Origin: Anseranas semipalmata
Lineage: Eukaryota > Chordata > Aves > Anseriformes > Anseranatidae
Length of the DNA stretch: 64,000 nucleotides
Assembly (NCBI GenBank): GCA_013399115.1
Contig: VXAA01001233.1
Span: forward strand, 124,001-188,000
Direction: 5' to 3'
The number at the start of each line of letters is the position of its first letter. Positions within the stretch are counted from its first letter, which is position 1. The translations under genes and the position numbers were made by a program. A model generated the notes under the pieces. It worked only from the letters and a program-made list of their open reading frames with translations, had not been told where the DNA came from and searched no databases. Below, piece after piece: positions 12,640 to 26,189 of this stretch.

Positions 12640-12870
12640 GATCCAACGACTGCCGAATGCACCAGTGTACAGCTACGGCACACGACCCAGACTGAAGGTG
12701 CTGCACGTGTGCACGCTCATGAGCAGCCGCTCGCAGCCGGGGAGACACGCTCGTGCACAGCCACTCGCCAGCAGCACAGCGAGATTTCCTAGGCCGGCCT
12801 GGAGAGCCCGCTGGGTGCTGTGCCGTGCTGGGTAACCCCGCTGGGTGCTGCACCGCACTGGGTAACCCTG
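12640..12870. other. Small CpG-dense patch
   Basis: The first CpG-dense patch in the window, with more than 15 CpG in about 200 bases against an almost CpG-free background. It contains overlapping 60-80 codon frames on both strands, as expected where stop codons are depleted. It ends in a 30-bp tandem duplication, listed separately. Confidence 0.55.
12808..12867. repeat. 30-bp direct tandem duplication
   Basis: Two adjacent 30-base units, 12808-12837 and 12838-12867, both begin CCGCTGGGTGCTG and end CTGGGTAACC. They differ at a few central positions. Two copies are too few to call a minisatellite; a local duplication is the simplest reading. Confidence 0.85.
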
Positions 12871-15654
12871 CCAAGCAGTAAAGAAAGCGGGAAAAAATAT
12901 ATGGCGATGCTCCTAACTTGAAGAAATAATGGGCAAGGATTAAAAAGTCACTGGGCTGTTAATTTCCAAATTAACATGTTTCCATTGAGAATAATCTCTC
13001 ATCAAAAATGAAACTTGTCATACAAACGTGTTCCTACAAGAGCTTTCTTTTCCACATAGAAGTTGTGAAAGTGCTTTGATTAACTCAAGGTGATCGAGTT
13101 TAACCTTTCTGGAACAGAATACCACAGTAAGTTTTCATGTAAATGTTCTATATTCTCTAACAAACTCAAAATTTAACTTTTGGATTGTATCAGAATGAAA
13201 TGGCTCAACTGACCGTTTCTCAAACAGTGATTTTGGAAGAAATTCTGCAGCCTTTGTTTCAACCCAAAAGAAAAAAAAAAGAAAAAAAATTCCTCTGGAG
13301 CCGAAATCCCCCAGTTTGACCAGCTGCAGTTTCCAGGCAACCAAATCCCTCTCCGAAGGAGGATGCTTAAAGCAGGCTGTGGCTCGAACACAACTTCCCC
13401 AGAGAAATGCCGCGTACTTAGCACACTCGTTGGAAAAAAAAGAGGCATATGGGAATGGGAAGGTGTCTTGAGCAGCCACAGAAAGAGCCTGGACAACTCT
13501 GACACTGAAAATATGGATGGAATTGAAGAAAAATACAGAAATCTCCCTATCAAATTAAGCCAGCCACTAAATAATGAAGCCTGTTCGTTTATTGTCTAGC
13601 ACAATTTAATCTTATTCCTTGTGCATGGTACACAGCCAGCCAGTTCCAGTCACCCACATCCACGGTTAGGCATGATCCAGGACAGGAAAATATCTCAGAG
13701 GGGAAGAAGAGGACACATCAGAAATGTTTTTATTCGGTATTTTTAGAATAAAGACGTTAAGGAAAGTAACAATATCTGAAAGCCTTGTATTAGGGACGTT
13801 CTACCAGAGAACACTGTTGCTTTGTACAGCACCCCTAGGGGGAAACTGTCTTCTGAAAGGCTTTTAAACAATATTTGTAGGCCCAGTAACAATAATATTT
13901 CAAAGCCTTTGAAAACCAGCCGTATTGCACTTGGCTGGTCTCCTTCATTATTTTCCCATTGTGCATGGCGCAATGCCCTTCTATCAGGTCCCCCACAAAA
14001 AATGATTTCAAAATAAGCTGGGAAATCAAGCACTTCAAAGTTAAGAAATGCCGAAAATAGGTTGCCCTTACAACCTCCATTTTACCCATTTTTCTGACTA
14101 CAGTCTTTAATTGTATGGTATTATCCGTGTGGTCAGGGCTCTCTGAGGCAGAAGTACTGCGAAAATCAAAGCGAACGTGTAATAACGTCCACCAAGTACG
14201 CTGCAGATCCATATGTCACATCGTTATGAATTGCTTTTCATAAGCATGGAGAGAGGAATAATTTCATTTCAGAATTACTCCCTGCCAAGCTTCGACATTC
14301 TGCATCAGATACCTGAAGCATGAGAATGCTCAAAACTACTATACTAATGTTTAATATCGATAAGTAAGCTACTTTGCATTGGTCCTCAGAAGCTGCTCTG
14401 ACTGTTATTGAAACTTTAAAGAAAAAAAAATTAAGACTGAAAAAAAAAAAAATAGCCAGAAACAAGCCTGGAAAATATCAATGAAATGCTTCATCTAGCC
14501 AACGTATACACAACTAGAACTGTGTGACTAACCTGGAAATTACTCAGCCTGCTTAGTTATACATGCTGATACCATTCTGCCTATAAACCGGAGAGGAACA
14601 GATCTAGCCTTGGAAACTCGGCCTCCAACAAGTAAACACCTGTATATATAGCTAATGTAACAGTAAAGTCATTCTCTTTTGTATTTAACTTTTCATTAAA
14701 TTTTAATGAGCAAAAGGATAAAATAGGAAACAAGAAAACTGTAAGAGTCTAATAAATTTGTCCACTAAAGTGATACAGGGGGATAAATGACTGAGAACCT
14801 GCTTCTGCAAGTAGCAACAGTATTCAGACATCAAAGCCTGCTTTCCAGCTAGCCTCAGCTACAAACATGCCCGAATACGGCCCGAGACACAGCACCACTG
14901 CCTTCCCAACATGGACCTTTCGTTCCTCCTACCCCGCGCAGCCCGCGCCTGGCTAACATGAGCACTTCACCGATTGCGCTGAGCTAGGCCTGTCTTGTTG
15001 GGATGGAATCCATCCTCTGGATATCATAAATGTTTATCTGGAGAAAATAATTCCCGCGGTTTATTTTCTTCAGGACATGCAATCCCCGGAGGCATGTACA
15101 ACCTGGAAATACAGTGCCTAACGATCAGTGTCTTACAAAAAGCAGGTATTTTGTCTGACAAGCTGTTCCAAGGGGACAAATTCTTAAGCCACTTAAAACC
15201 ATTTTTTCTCCAGAATAAATTGTTTGCTTTTTACTGTCTAGCATTGACTTACAGCCTTTAAAACGAGAACCGGTCCAGACCGTGAGCACGAGAGCAATTA
15301 TTTTGCTATGATGCTGTGCCCTTCCCAAACAAGATGTAATGACAGCAGCTCTGTTTGCACATCACTGCTACAAATGCGAAGATTTCCAATGCACTTGCAA
15401 CATGTTTTATGCTGCAAAAACAACTCTTAGGGATTAAGTGAAAATACAGATGGGGACCACTTGAGAACATCATAAATCCTATCAGATCTGTAAATGTGGC
15501 AGGCTCTCGTTCATAGTCGAGTACTTGTCGACATCTAATTGGATTACTAATAATTGCGAAAGACTTTTTTCTCACCTGTTGATACAGTTGACTCACAGCC
15601 TGTAAATCCCACAGAACAGCCGTGCAGCAAGCAGCACCTACGTACAGAAAGCAA
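12871..15654. other. Non-coding stretch with A-rich tracts, no gene seen
   Basis: AT-rich sequence with interrupted A tracts at about 13266-13290 and 14418-14452. Mutually overlapping minus-strand frames of 96 and 125 codons (13743-14212), and a 78-codon plus frame opposite a 126-codon minus frame (13173-13599), show no recognisable domain. A near-palindromic TTCATTAAATTTTAATGA lies at about 14691-14709. Confidence 0.45.
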
Positions 15655-15935
15655 AGACTGCTGCCCCGAGCACTCAGCGCGCGGACCCAACGCGTGGAGG
15701 CCGCCTCTCGCGACCCGCGACCAGCAAAGCTCCGGCCACAGCCGGCTCTCAGCACACACCCGTGCGGAGCAGCGCAGAGGGAAATGCTCGTGTGAGTGCA
15801 GGGCACGCCTGATGCACCTCCTGCACTCACTGCTGTGCGCCGCGCAGGGAGCTCAACTGGCCCGGTGCCGCCGCCATCGCTCATCATCACCACAGCTGGC
15901 CAAGCGCTCCTGTACGAGCCAGTGAAGAGACTGGG
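15655..15935. other. CpG island-like patch
   Basis: A hand count gives about 25 CpG in 15661-15900. The flanks are AT-rich and CpG-poor. Frames up to 195 codons (minus, 15306-15893) cross the patch but are open on both strands at once and resemble no protein, so I do not call a gene. It could be a small promoter, an orphan island or a recombination-associated GC patch. Confidence 0.6.
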
Positions 15936-17364
15936 TGCCCCAGGTACTGGGGTTCGCCAGGCTCATCTTGTCTTAAACCAGGCGATAATCTGACTTCTAC
16001 ACGTACAGTTTTTAATGTTTCTGTTCTTTCCCCTTGAATATTTTTGCTCTCAACAGTGTCCCTCTCTTCTTCTCCATCCCATCTCCTGTTTAGAAAACCA
16101 ACTTCATGACAATTGCCCTCTGGAACCAGGAATTTGTACTTATCAATGCATAACAACAATTACAATGTTATTTTTCATACATTTTCAGAAAGTAAGGAAG
16201 GTTGAATACGGTTTTAGGAAGCAGCAAAACCCATTTTTCATTCTTTCACTGCTGTTTTAGGAAAGAAACTTTATCAAGGACAGCGAATCTTGTAGAGGAA
16301 CAGAACATTATTTCCTATAAGCATCTGTTAATGAGTGCTCTATTTTAGGTGTTGTGACTTTCCAACAGGAGACAGAAAATTGTATATAATGTAATATAAT
16401 GGATTTCAAAAAACAGTCTCGTACTGCTAGTCTTGGGTTTCCTAATAAACCAGATAGGAGCTATTGGGAAGCTATTCTCAAGATGGATATATTACACTTC
16501 ATTTCAGATATGAAAATTCCAAGACATATGAGCGAAATGTGTCATTTCCCTCAAAAAATAAATACAGAATGAAGCACTACCAAACATTATCATTCGGCAT
16601 ATGAGACGATATTTGTTTAATGTACCATTTAATCTCAAAGATGAAAAATCAGATGCATCCATAAAGGGTATCCTAATGAGGATTCCAGCCTGGGAGAATA
16701 CCCAACGTAGCCCTTAAAATCAGAAACTGCTCTCTTCCGTTATCAGAAGGTTTACTTACAGGTTTTTACACAGTGAGTTTGTAAACTAACACACAATGTA
16801 ATTTACCTGAAAACAATCAAATAATAACACAGTTCAGCAGAACCAATTCCATTTTTTCAGATGAGCAGCTTTCCCAGTCACATTAAAAAAAAAAAGCAGT
16901 CTTAAAATAGTCATTCTTTTCTAAAATTTCAAACAGAAGCTGCTAACTAAAGGAAATACAAACTATAATGAGCAAGTGAAACCAAGTTTCCTGTCAATGT
17001 GCGTGTCCCATTCTGCACTGGATTCAGACTCAGAAAAACAAGCTCCATGACTCTTAGTGGTAGCAAAGCCTGCTTTCCTACAGACATGGTTTTTGTTAAA
17101 TTTCCTTCTGGTCAACTGAAGCTTTTTCTGCAACAGGGACATTTACAACGTCTCTTTGTTTTGGGGTTCTCTCCTGCGTGGGTTTACTCTGCAACCTTCC
17201 TCCTTCGGTGGGACACCTGTGAGGCTGCTTGAAAGGTTTTTTTCTTCTGTCCCCAAATGTGTCAACCTTTAATTACACTGCATAACTCTACTCTCTGTCC
17301 AACTTGACTGACATCAATCAACGTGATCAGACGTTAACAGAGAAGGAGAGAACGAAGCAAAGAC
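15936..17364. other. AT-rich non-coding stretch, no gene seen
   Basis: AT-rich sequence with an A run at about 16884-16896. A 77-codon plus frame at 16999-17232 has no recognisable features. Confidence 0.5.
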
Positions 17365-17565
17365 GCAGACGCGCGAAGTACAATGCTGTGAATCCAAGGG
17401 CAGCTGAGCACCAAGGGCTGCCAACCCCGAGCCACCGCTGCCCAGCCGCGCGCTGCCACCACACAAAGAGCTCCGGCCCCGAGAGCGCTGGGCCCCGGGC
17501 CGCAGCTCGCAGCTCCCTGCCAGCGGGCTGCTCCTCAAGCTGCTTCCAGCCCTGTGGAAAAGCTG
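17365..17565. other. CpG-rich patch
   Basis: GC-rich patch of about 200 bases with clustered CpG, embedded in AT-rich DNA. The 135-codon plus frame across it (17304-17711) has a low-complexity Ala/Arg/Ser composition and no recognisable domain. Confidence 0.5.
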
Positions 17566-17738
17566 GCCAAACTAGAAGCCTGCTGAAAACTCACGGAAGA
17601 GCCAGTGCCAGGTCTGGAGGTGGATTTCAGACACCTCAGATAGCCTTCACCTCAGCCCTCAGACAGCACGCTCCGGAGCTTGTCTTCCTGATACTAATTT
17701 ATGGCAGTTAGCGCTGGAAAATCAGCATCATCGTAAGT

Positions 17739-17791
17739 AATCTATCCACCCATCTATCTATCTATCCATCTATCTATCTATCTATCAATCA
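17739..17791 (+). repeat. Compound tetranucleotide microsatellite (ATCT/ATCC/ATCA)
   Basis: About 53 bases of imperfect tetranucleotide repeat, mostly ATCT with ATCC and ATCA interruptions. It is a likely length-polymorphic short tandem repeat. Confidence 0.95.
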
Positions 17792-19699
17792 ATTCCACAT
17801 GAATCACAGCAGCATGAGTTTATTACGAGCGAATGTAAACAAGTGCTCCCTCTCCATGAGAAGAGGACTGGAAGCCAGCTCACCTAGCCAGCCTCATTCG
17901 CTGCTCCCAGCAGCTTGAGTTTCACGGGGAGGGATCTGGGCCGGCACCTGCTGCAGCACTAGCTGCGTATTTTGTTGAAGTAGCAACCCCAAAAAAAGTA
18001 CTTATTTTCCTCCTCTTACACACCTTGCCCATGCCATGCTTTTGGTAGATTTTCTCATGCAATAGAAGTGTTTATATTAAAAACAAAAACAAAAAGCAGA
18101 AATGTAACAATCTACAAAATTTTAGACCCTTGTTAATTAAGGCAAATAATAGCAACACATATTGGTGTACTGACTTATATGCAAGCATCAACAAAGTTAA
18201 AGTAACCATAAGCATTTGTAGGACCACAGTGGTCTAAAATGTCAGAGCATGATACTAAATTAATTTTCACAGAAGTCTGAATTCTATAAGCACATGGCAA
18301 TATCCATCATATTCTAAAGTCACAGAAGGCAGTTTTGAAAAAAATGAATGTAACAGGAATGATATATGCATAATTCTGGACTATATTCTGCCATCCACTA
18401 CGCTGTAAATCAGTTCGAGAGCTAACTCAGCTGCCTCTTGCAGCCCTTCTTCTCGACAGAAAAATCCTCCAGGACACACTTCTCCCGTAGCAGCACACGT
18501 TCCTTTTTTTCAGCTGGCTTTCAGAATTAGCTTTGTGGTGACAAAAAGGAATATAGGTTTCCTGAAATGTAGGAGTCACTGTCTTTAAGGACAACAAAGC
18601 ATAGGACCACCAGTTGGGTGAATGCAGTGACATGTTTAGGGACTGGGAAAACAGTCAACAGCGCAAAAAGTTGGAGACATTATCTATCCCTGGGTTGAAA
18701 TCTATTTTAGATGAAGCTGCTCCCATTGTCTTAGCTGCTCACAGGAACTCTGCAGGGAAGGTGAGGGAAGGCGAGGGATAATTGAAAGTTGGAACCTTTC
18801 TATTCATAGGCTAGTATGTCTGGCTTTATCCACTGGCCATATTTCTGCAACTTGAGACCATCTGACAAAGTTGCTTTTATTTAGACTGATCTTTTTCAAG
18901 TATCAGGTCAGTGTAAGTTTTATGTGCAATCTCATAAACTAAACAATGCTGCCACTTTTTAGGCAAAATTTTCAACATCTTTGAAGGTCCCACATACCAT
19001 TGTTTGGAAGTAATGAACAATGATTCAACACAAATCAGTGCCACCTATATATCCAGCCGATTGATATTGCCATGAGCGAGCAAGAAACCAAGTTGTTCCA
19101 AGTCCCAGTAGAGAGACACAGCCTATTGTCTAAGTTCTGGAATCACCCCAAACCCATGCATGTCTTCCATTAACAAGACCAGAAAATGGGGAGTTTATAC
19201 CAGTGATATTTCCAGAAACTGAAATAATTCAAATATGATTTTGAGAGCTTAAAAACAGCACATAATTTCCACAGAAATACAAGCCGGATTAGCTGGGACG
19301 TGCCCATCCAATGCTAGACAGTTCTGTGTGCTGGTGGATAAAGCAGGGTCATTCTGCAGGTCAGTGATTCGCTCCGGCTTGGCTCCTTTTCTTCTGGATA
19401 CTTGGCAAAACGTATTTTTAAAGGCTTTTCCATCCAGTTACTTTTAAGACAAACAAGTCATTTCAGATTCTATAGCGAGGTTACAAATAGTTCTCTGGGA
19501 TGAAGCCTCTAAACTTTGCCTGTGTTTCTGTGCAGAAAACACTATTTCCACTTGAGAAAGGGTGATTAAATTCTTAATTACCCAACGTACACATAAAGGT
19601 GTCTTTCAGTAGAAGTAAATGTGTTTTTTATAGATAGAGGTTAAAGCCCGGTTTGCAAACAAGTCCCTCGGTGTCTGTTCAGGCTGCTGGACGCCTGGA
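17792..19699. other. AT-rich non-coding stretch, no gene seen
   Basis: Ordinary AT-rich sequence with a mildly GC-richer part at about 17870-17970. No repeat family, CpG island or long open frame was identified. Confidence 0.5.
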
Positions 19700-19885
19700 G
19701 GAGCACACACACCTACCCGCACAATGTCAGAGGCTCCCGCGGGCTGCTCAGGGACGGGCACCGCACCTCGGCGTTTGCAAGCCGCGCGGAGCCCCTGCCT
19801 GCTGCGGTCGGAGCGCGGCGTCCTGTCACGCCGAGGGTCGCAGAGCCCTGCTGGCGGGAGAGGCCCATCTGCGTGCGTGGGGAGA
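19700..19885. other. CpG-rich patch
   Basis: Short CpG-dense patch with overlapping frames on both strands (96 and 111 codons) that do not resemble known proteins. It belongs to the series of small islands in the middle of the window. Confidence 0.5.
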
Positions 19886-20619
19886 CCATGCTTCACCTAG
19901 CTTGGATTCCATCTGGGAAAACAACCCGAGTGAGTGTAAACGCCTTGTGCTCTACACCATTCTAATTCCACTGTGGCGTATCTCATAAAAGGAACTCCAA
20001 AAAAAGGATTTGCATGTTGTATAGTTAATTGGCACGCTATTTACAGTCAAATGCAGTAAATATTCCCATATTCCCATATATTTAAGAACATTTTAACCAC
20101 AAATTTTGGATATGTGAGAAAAATGCTTGCATGCTATCCTTTTAGAACTTTAAGAAAGCTGAATCTATGACTAATAATAAAGCGTAATGGTTAAAGATGG
20201 TTACATCTTTAATAATAGATATTAGTCAAAGTGTCATCAAGTGTGGTTTCTATAATTTAGTATCTCATTCAAAGATCTATTTTTCAGTATAGCTAATGTC
20301 AAGTGCTCAAAAACTCTACAAAGATAACACACTGATTTTATCCTGTGCATAAGGGCAGCACGGAAAAGAAATCAAGATGAGTAATTTTTCCTCAGCTCCT
20401 TGTAACAGAATGGTACACAAGCCAAAATTTTAAATGGGTTTCAAAAAGCATGCAGACATGTAAGGGAGAAAACCCATCCAAAAACAAATAATACAGATAA
20501 AATGTTTGATTCAGGAAGTCCTTAAGGGGCTGCACATTATTAGGAGTGTATACGAGGGAAGCACGATCTCATGTGGTCTTACTATACCCATCATATGTTT
20601 ATAATGGGAGGCTCTGAAA
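19886..20619. other. AT-rich non-coding stretch, no gene seen
   Basis: AT-rich sequence with several TTAAT/ATTA-type motifs at about 20020-20240. It might be a conserved non-coding element, but nothing in one sequence can show that. Confidence 0.4.
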
Positions 20620-21190
20620 TGCCAGCGCGCCCAGCCCGGTTTCTGCTGCTCCCTGCCACGAGCAGCTCCCTGGCAAAGCACCTACCACGCGCCGCAGGCA
20701 GCACGCACTGCCCTCGGACCCCTCCAGGAAAACGGCAGGACACAGGGTCCGGGCACGGCTGGGGCTGGGAGCACCTCCGGGTCCATCTGCCCCGACCCTG
20801 CCCCAGCAGGGCCACCCGGAGCAGGGGGCCCAGCACCACGTCCCGGCGGCAAATTATGGGACAGTGTCAAAGGCCTTACTAAGTCCGGGCAGCCAATATG
20901 CGCTGCTCGAGGGAGGCAGGGAAGGGGTAAGACTAGGAAGTATCAGAAGTCGTGGTAGGAGGTGACTGACTTGTACTGTTTGCACAACAGAGGCTTTCCT
21001 GAGAGCTGCTGTAACACACGGCGGTTTTAGGAGACCCAGCCGTCTCCCCCGGCACGTTCCTTCCTCGGGTTGCTGCCACCCACGGCCTCCCACTCGCTTC
21101 GCTGCAGACGTGCCCCGCAGCCGGCAGCAGCAGCCCCCCGACGAAAGGCACGGGCGTACTTGCCCGGATTGGATTTCCTGCCTCGCCCTT
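20620..21190. other. Two neighbouring CpG-rich patches
   Basis: GC/CpG-rich sequence at about 20620-20890 and 21030-21190, separated by a less CpG-dense stretch. Frames of 60-103 codons occur on both strands and look like stop-poor GC-rich noise. Confidence 0.5.
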
Positions 21191-24100
21191 TAGGTCTGAT
21201 TTCACTACTCATACTTTCCTAACGGTGACATTAGTTGCAATCCATTACCTCGGTTATGTGACAAATGTGAGTTCTACTGAAATCAATGCAATTTTGTCCA
21301 GGTACTGAGGTCTGCTCATAAAGAATGCAAGAGACATGTTACGGGATGAGGTCACCAGAGTCCAGTGCTGCAGATACCCTCCACAAAGCATGCACAGGAG
21401 GAACGGCCTTTAGCTGATACTTCTCCAACAATAAACACTGGGAGACTTAGATCCTCAAAGATAACAGCTAATAATAATACTAAAAAAAACAAAAAAACAA
21501 AACAAAAAAAAACCATAGAAAATACAGAGATAACTGCTACAAGCAAGGGTAGAAAGATAAATTTCAAGAAGTATGTTTAAATAGATTATAAAAGTATATC
21601 TAGGATGCTCCTTCATGGCACTGCACGGGCAGGACAAAAGGAAACAAACTGAACTTTAAAAAAGAAAAATCATTCCTGGGTCAGCAGAGAAATGAAGCGT
21701 GAGTACATATGAACGTCTACTGACCAAAGCCAATGACTAGGGGGACACTAAATCCAAGCAGAAACGGGAGCAAATACTTCCCAAATGTGTAAGACTATAA
21801 AAAAAAGGCAGAAGGCCTTATGAAGCAAAGCTGCAGCGCACATGAAAGAAAAGCTAAAAATGGCAGAGGGACAACTGCCCACTGTACAGATGAAAATAAT
21901 AAGAGTGATAAGAGATAGATAAGTGCCTGGAGAGCAGAGATAAGGTACATCATTAAACAGACTACTTGCTTTGAGCAAGGGAAGGCAACTCTTTCTGATG
22001 TCCCTGCAGCACGGTTCATGGAGACTGTCGCTAACTCTGCGGAAGCTATTCCCACGCCTTTGCGGAATAAACTTCCTGCAGAACACGCTGCAGGCCCAGC
22101 GCTATGAGCACAGGCAAGCATCTTTATTGCCAGCACGTGAGATTCCCTCTGTATGAAACTCAACAAAGTCTTCTTCTATTTCACTTCCCATCAACTTGCA
22201 GGAAGGAGGAGAATACAGGAGCAGCAAAACTTGACTTGAACAGAGTGGGGAATCGTTCATGAAAAAACAACAAAGAGTAAAGGGGAGTCAAGGAATGCGA
22301 GAAGCGATGTGGAACATTGCATTTTTCTTCAGTGGCGATGAGGGAAATCGGAAATGAAGAAAAAAAACTTCCTCCAAAAATTAACAGTTAAGCACAAGTC
22401 TAATACGAGAGAAAATTACTGCAAAAAGCTGAGATGGAAGAGATTATATCCAATAATGATTCAGTCCACATTAAAAGGAGAGAGGAGAGATGATGAGAAA
22501 AAACAGCCTAAGTCTCTAGGAAAGGCTCTTACTGTGGAAAATTAGAGGACTTAGAGAAATATGTATCGAGAAAAATTAATCAGCAATTTTTTCCACATGA
22601 TAGATGATTTCTCAGAATTCTAATAGAGGCATGAGAAAGGAAAGAAGCGTGAATGAAAGGAAAAATTATTGTGGCTGCAAATCTGAGCAGTGATTAAAGG
22701 CAGAGCACGGAACTAGAAAAACATATTTCACGATTATCGACAAAAAAATATTTAAAACCATCTTGCCACCTTCATGATGTCATAACATTCATCAATAAAT
22801 TTTAGAACTTAGGGGAAACCACAGAAAGTTATATTGGGATATTTCCTGAAAAGAATATAATGTGGAAATTAAATCTTCTTTTGTATAACAGGTGATGATG
22901 TATAAGGATGATGATGTAAAAACAAAGAAACAATGACCAGTTGTTTTAAAGGGTAAATAGTACCTTAAATAAAGCTTTTGTGGCACTGTCAAGTATGTCA
23001 AAGTCAACCTGAAAAGTTTCATGCTCCTATAATAAAATGGCACTTGGCCTTGAATTTTCAAACTTTCCGCTAAAGACACGAGGTTCAGCGTCCAGCAACG
23101 TGGCAGGAGTAAAGAATGCCAGAATGCCCCAAGTGCTTCCTGCAAAGCTCGGCCAGCCAGAGCACCACCACGAGCTGTTTTGTGAGAATACAGTGAAGCA
23201 AAAGATGTACCAAGTTTTAAGCAAAACAAGAAAAACAAAGCAGAGACAACACTAATTTGAGAGACTCTGAACTAACAAAGAAGATCCTGACCCAGCGAAC
23301 AACAGTGGACTTCCATTTCACTCGTTATATTTTACAGCTTTTCTTCAGTCTTCCAGTTTTACTCTGACAAGTTTTGGGCAAAAGTGTTGGTAACATCTAG
23401 TTTGCAACAACGAAACAAGTCCCTAATTATGGGAGCTATCAGCCCTTTTCCTGGATCACTGAAGTGATTAGCTACATCCAGAATCTGTATTTGTGATGCA
23501 AGGGCACAAATGATTTGCAAATTAGGAAACACTAGTCACGATAGCTGCAGGAGGTGCCTAGAGTGACAGGGTTTCAAAGGACCGTAATTATGTGAGCCAA
23601 GAGGTGACAGACCAGTCCACTGGTTATGATATTCCCAAGACAGAAAGAAAAAGGAAGAGGTACTGGGACCATGGTAAATATCGAAGCCATAACATGGAAT
23701 GAACAATGACATCAGCTGTACAGCTGATAACGTACCTATTGAAATGACAGAAATGTTTGTCAGTAATGTAGGCCAGCAAACTTTGTTCTCAGACATGCTC
23801 ATGCACATCACTTAAGTAACTTAAAGAATGAATCAAATACAGCTAGACCTTAACACAGGATCAGTCCAAGCTTTTATGTCTGTTACCTAGTATTTGGCTT
23901 CAGATTTCCGTTTCAGAATATTAAAAAAAAAAAAAAGAAAGCACATTGAAAGGACGTTTCTTTAATTTGAAAGTAAAATACATTAAGATTCTAGCTGCTG
24001 TAACAAAGTTAAATATGAATATGTTACGAGTACATATTGCAAGGAAGCACACTTTTTATCCTGTGCATGTATATATATATATATATGTGTATATATATTT

Positions 24101-24879
24101 TATTTTTTTTTAAGAAAAAACGGATGAAAAGAGAAAAAGGAAGACATAGGAAAATGAAAGGAACAGATGACAAAATGGCTTTGGAACTATAAAGTAAGTT
24201 CCTCTGAAGCTCATGGAAATATACTGGGAAACTGCAGATAAACACTTGGCAGCCTGCTACCAGAAATTCTGCCTACTCCGGTATTTACTGTATTAACAGG
24301 ATAGAGCCACAAAGGAATTCTCAGGTTTTAGACTACCATCTTAGAAGCAGTACGAATATGTAAGCCATGATTGTACCCTTCATGCTCAACTCAGAAATCC
24401 AAGAATTAACTCTACTAAGCGTGCTTGCTGCTTTACGAACCCCTGAGCCCCTGCAGCATGTTGGCTGGTCCCCGGGGACTGGACGCGGGCAGAGCGGGGT
24501 AAGGAGCTCTCACTGGCCTTTTTCTTCTGCATCCAGTTAGGTTTCTTATTTTACATATGGAGTGAATAAAAGGAAAGGAATAAGTACATATAACATGAAA
24601 AGAACCCCAAATCGTTGTACTATTTGTATGTTAGTCGTTTTATGTTGGCATATCAGCATGCTACATTTCTCTTTGTCTTCACCTCAAGATACTCTCAGGG
24701 CTTGTTAGGTAACTTAATTGAAAAATCCTTCAAAGTTGTATTGTCTGTAGAAAACTGTAACAGCAATACCACTAAGTTGAAGGAAAGGGAAGATACAGAG
24801 CTCGAGTCATTACTAGACAGTTACTCCTTTACTCTTTTTCTCTGCCTTTTTTTTATTTGCTAGAAAGCAGCAAAGGGTT
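21191..24879. other. AT-rich and purine-rich non-coding stretch, no gene seen
   Basis: Contains an interrupted A tract at about 21480-21513, a purine-rich zone at about 21650-22730 and an A run at about 23922-23940. Minus-strand frames of 112 and 123 codons at 21748-22166 overlap each other in different frames and have no recognisable domain. No CpG island. Confidence 0.45.
24068..24115. repeat. (TA)n microsatellite followed by T-rich tract
   Basis: An AT/GT dinucleotide run of about 30 bases followed by a T-rich stretch. Simple sequence. Confidence 0.9.
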
Positions 24880-25130
24880 TGCAGCTAGAGCAAGGAGCAG
24901 GCACCTCTGCTGTGCCCAGCGTGCTCGCCTCCATTACTCGAGTGCTGCTCCCAGGACAGCAGCTCGGCGGCTCTCTGGCGCGTGTCCAGCCCCCAGCGAG
25001 CAGCCGTGAGCAGCATGCGGCCGCTGTGCCGTGTTTTCCACCGACACCGGCGGGGAGGCGTTCATCACCGCGCCGACGGACGCGGCTCTCGCTGGAATGC
25101 AGGGCCATCGCTCATGTTTCATCCCGGTAA
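24880..25130. other. CpG-rich patch
   Basis: About 250 bases of CpG-dense sequence inside AT-rich flanks. Frames of 62-83 codons are open on both strands simultaneously, and no protein family is apparent. Confidence 0.55.
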
Positions 25131-26189
25131 TTTCATTTCATTAGCTTCCATTTCCAAAGCGCAGACATTTTTTCTCCCATTGTACAGATGTTCATAACGA
25201 CACAGGCTATATATCACTCTAAGATTAACATGCTTCGTTGTTTCTGCCATCAAGCCCTCCTATGTGATAATGAAACCTTATGAAACCACTTGTGTATCTG
25301 GCTAAAACTTGCAGCTTAGGTTTAAAAAGAATAGAGAGAAGTCTAAGAAAAAAGATATTTAATAAAATCTTCCTTTCTTGTGTACTCCAAAAATGAGGGT
25401 GACCAGTCCAAACAGAACTGACTGACTAACCAACCACGCCTAAGGTACATGAAATCATCGGCCTTCTGTTTTAACCTAAATTTCATGTGGTACCGCCCAG
25501 AAAAGCAATAAATAAACGGTGCTTTTATGACTTCCCCATGACAGGCTCTGGAATTTGTTTGCACTTTTATTCCAGGCCCAGGCCACTACTCCTGTCTGGC
25601 AGCAAGATGCAAACATGGGTCCGCAACTCAGGGTTCCCAGCCAAGGGAGGGACGACCTGCAGACTCCCAAAGAGAGGGACCAGCTCACCCTTTCAGCACA
25701 CAACCCATTGCTTCACAGCCTACAGCACTAAAGCTCCACATAGCACTGTCCTTCTGATGCACCAGATGCTCCTTCTCTCCTCAAAATAAAACAGCAATTT
25801 AGAACAAAAATACAGAGATACAAGCAGACACATTCAGGCAGTCATATTCACACATTCAAATAAACCCTGTGGGTATCTGGGCTGGAAGCAAACCAAGTAC
25901 AGATTTATTTCTCCAGTTTAGCCTATTAAATTTTGACTCCAATATCTTCTTCACCAGAAACACCAATGCCCCTACTGGCTTCACTCAAGAATAAATGTAG
26001 TGTCCAGCAAAAGAACAGCCTCGTGCTCGCACGCACTATCTCCATCCCAATGTGAATGTAATTGCAGAGATTCCAGTGTTTATAGGATTGCATATACGCA
26101 TGTATCTGACCACACACTTCCCTCACAAACCTGGTCAGACTAGAAGGGAAAGGAATTGTAAAAGCCATTGCTACACGGCTGCTTCAGCA
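25131..26189. other. Non-coding stretch, no gene seen
   Basis: Moderately AT-rich sequence. A 100-codon plus frame (25487-25789) and an opposing 75-codon minus frame have no recognisable features. Confidence 0.5.

Noticed and set aside
15306..15893. 195-codon minus frame as a protein gene
   Set aside because: It crosses a CpG island and is opposed by a 123-codon plus frame. The translation is a patchwork without recognisable motifs.
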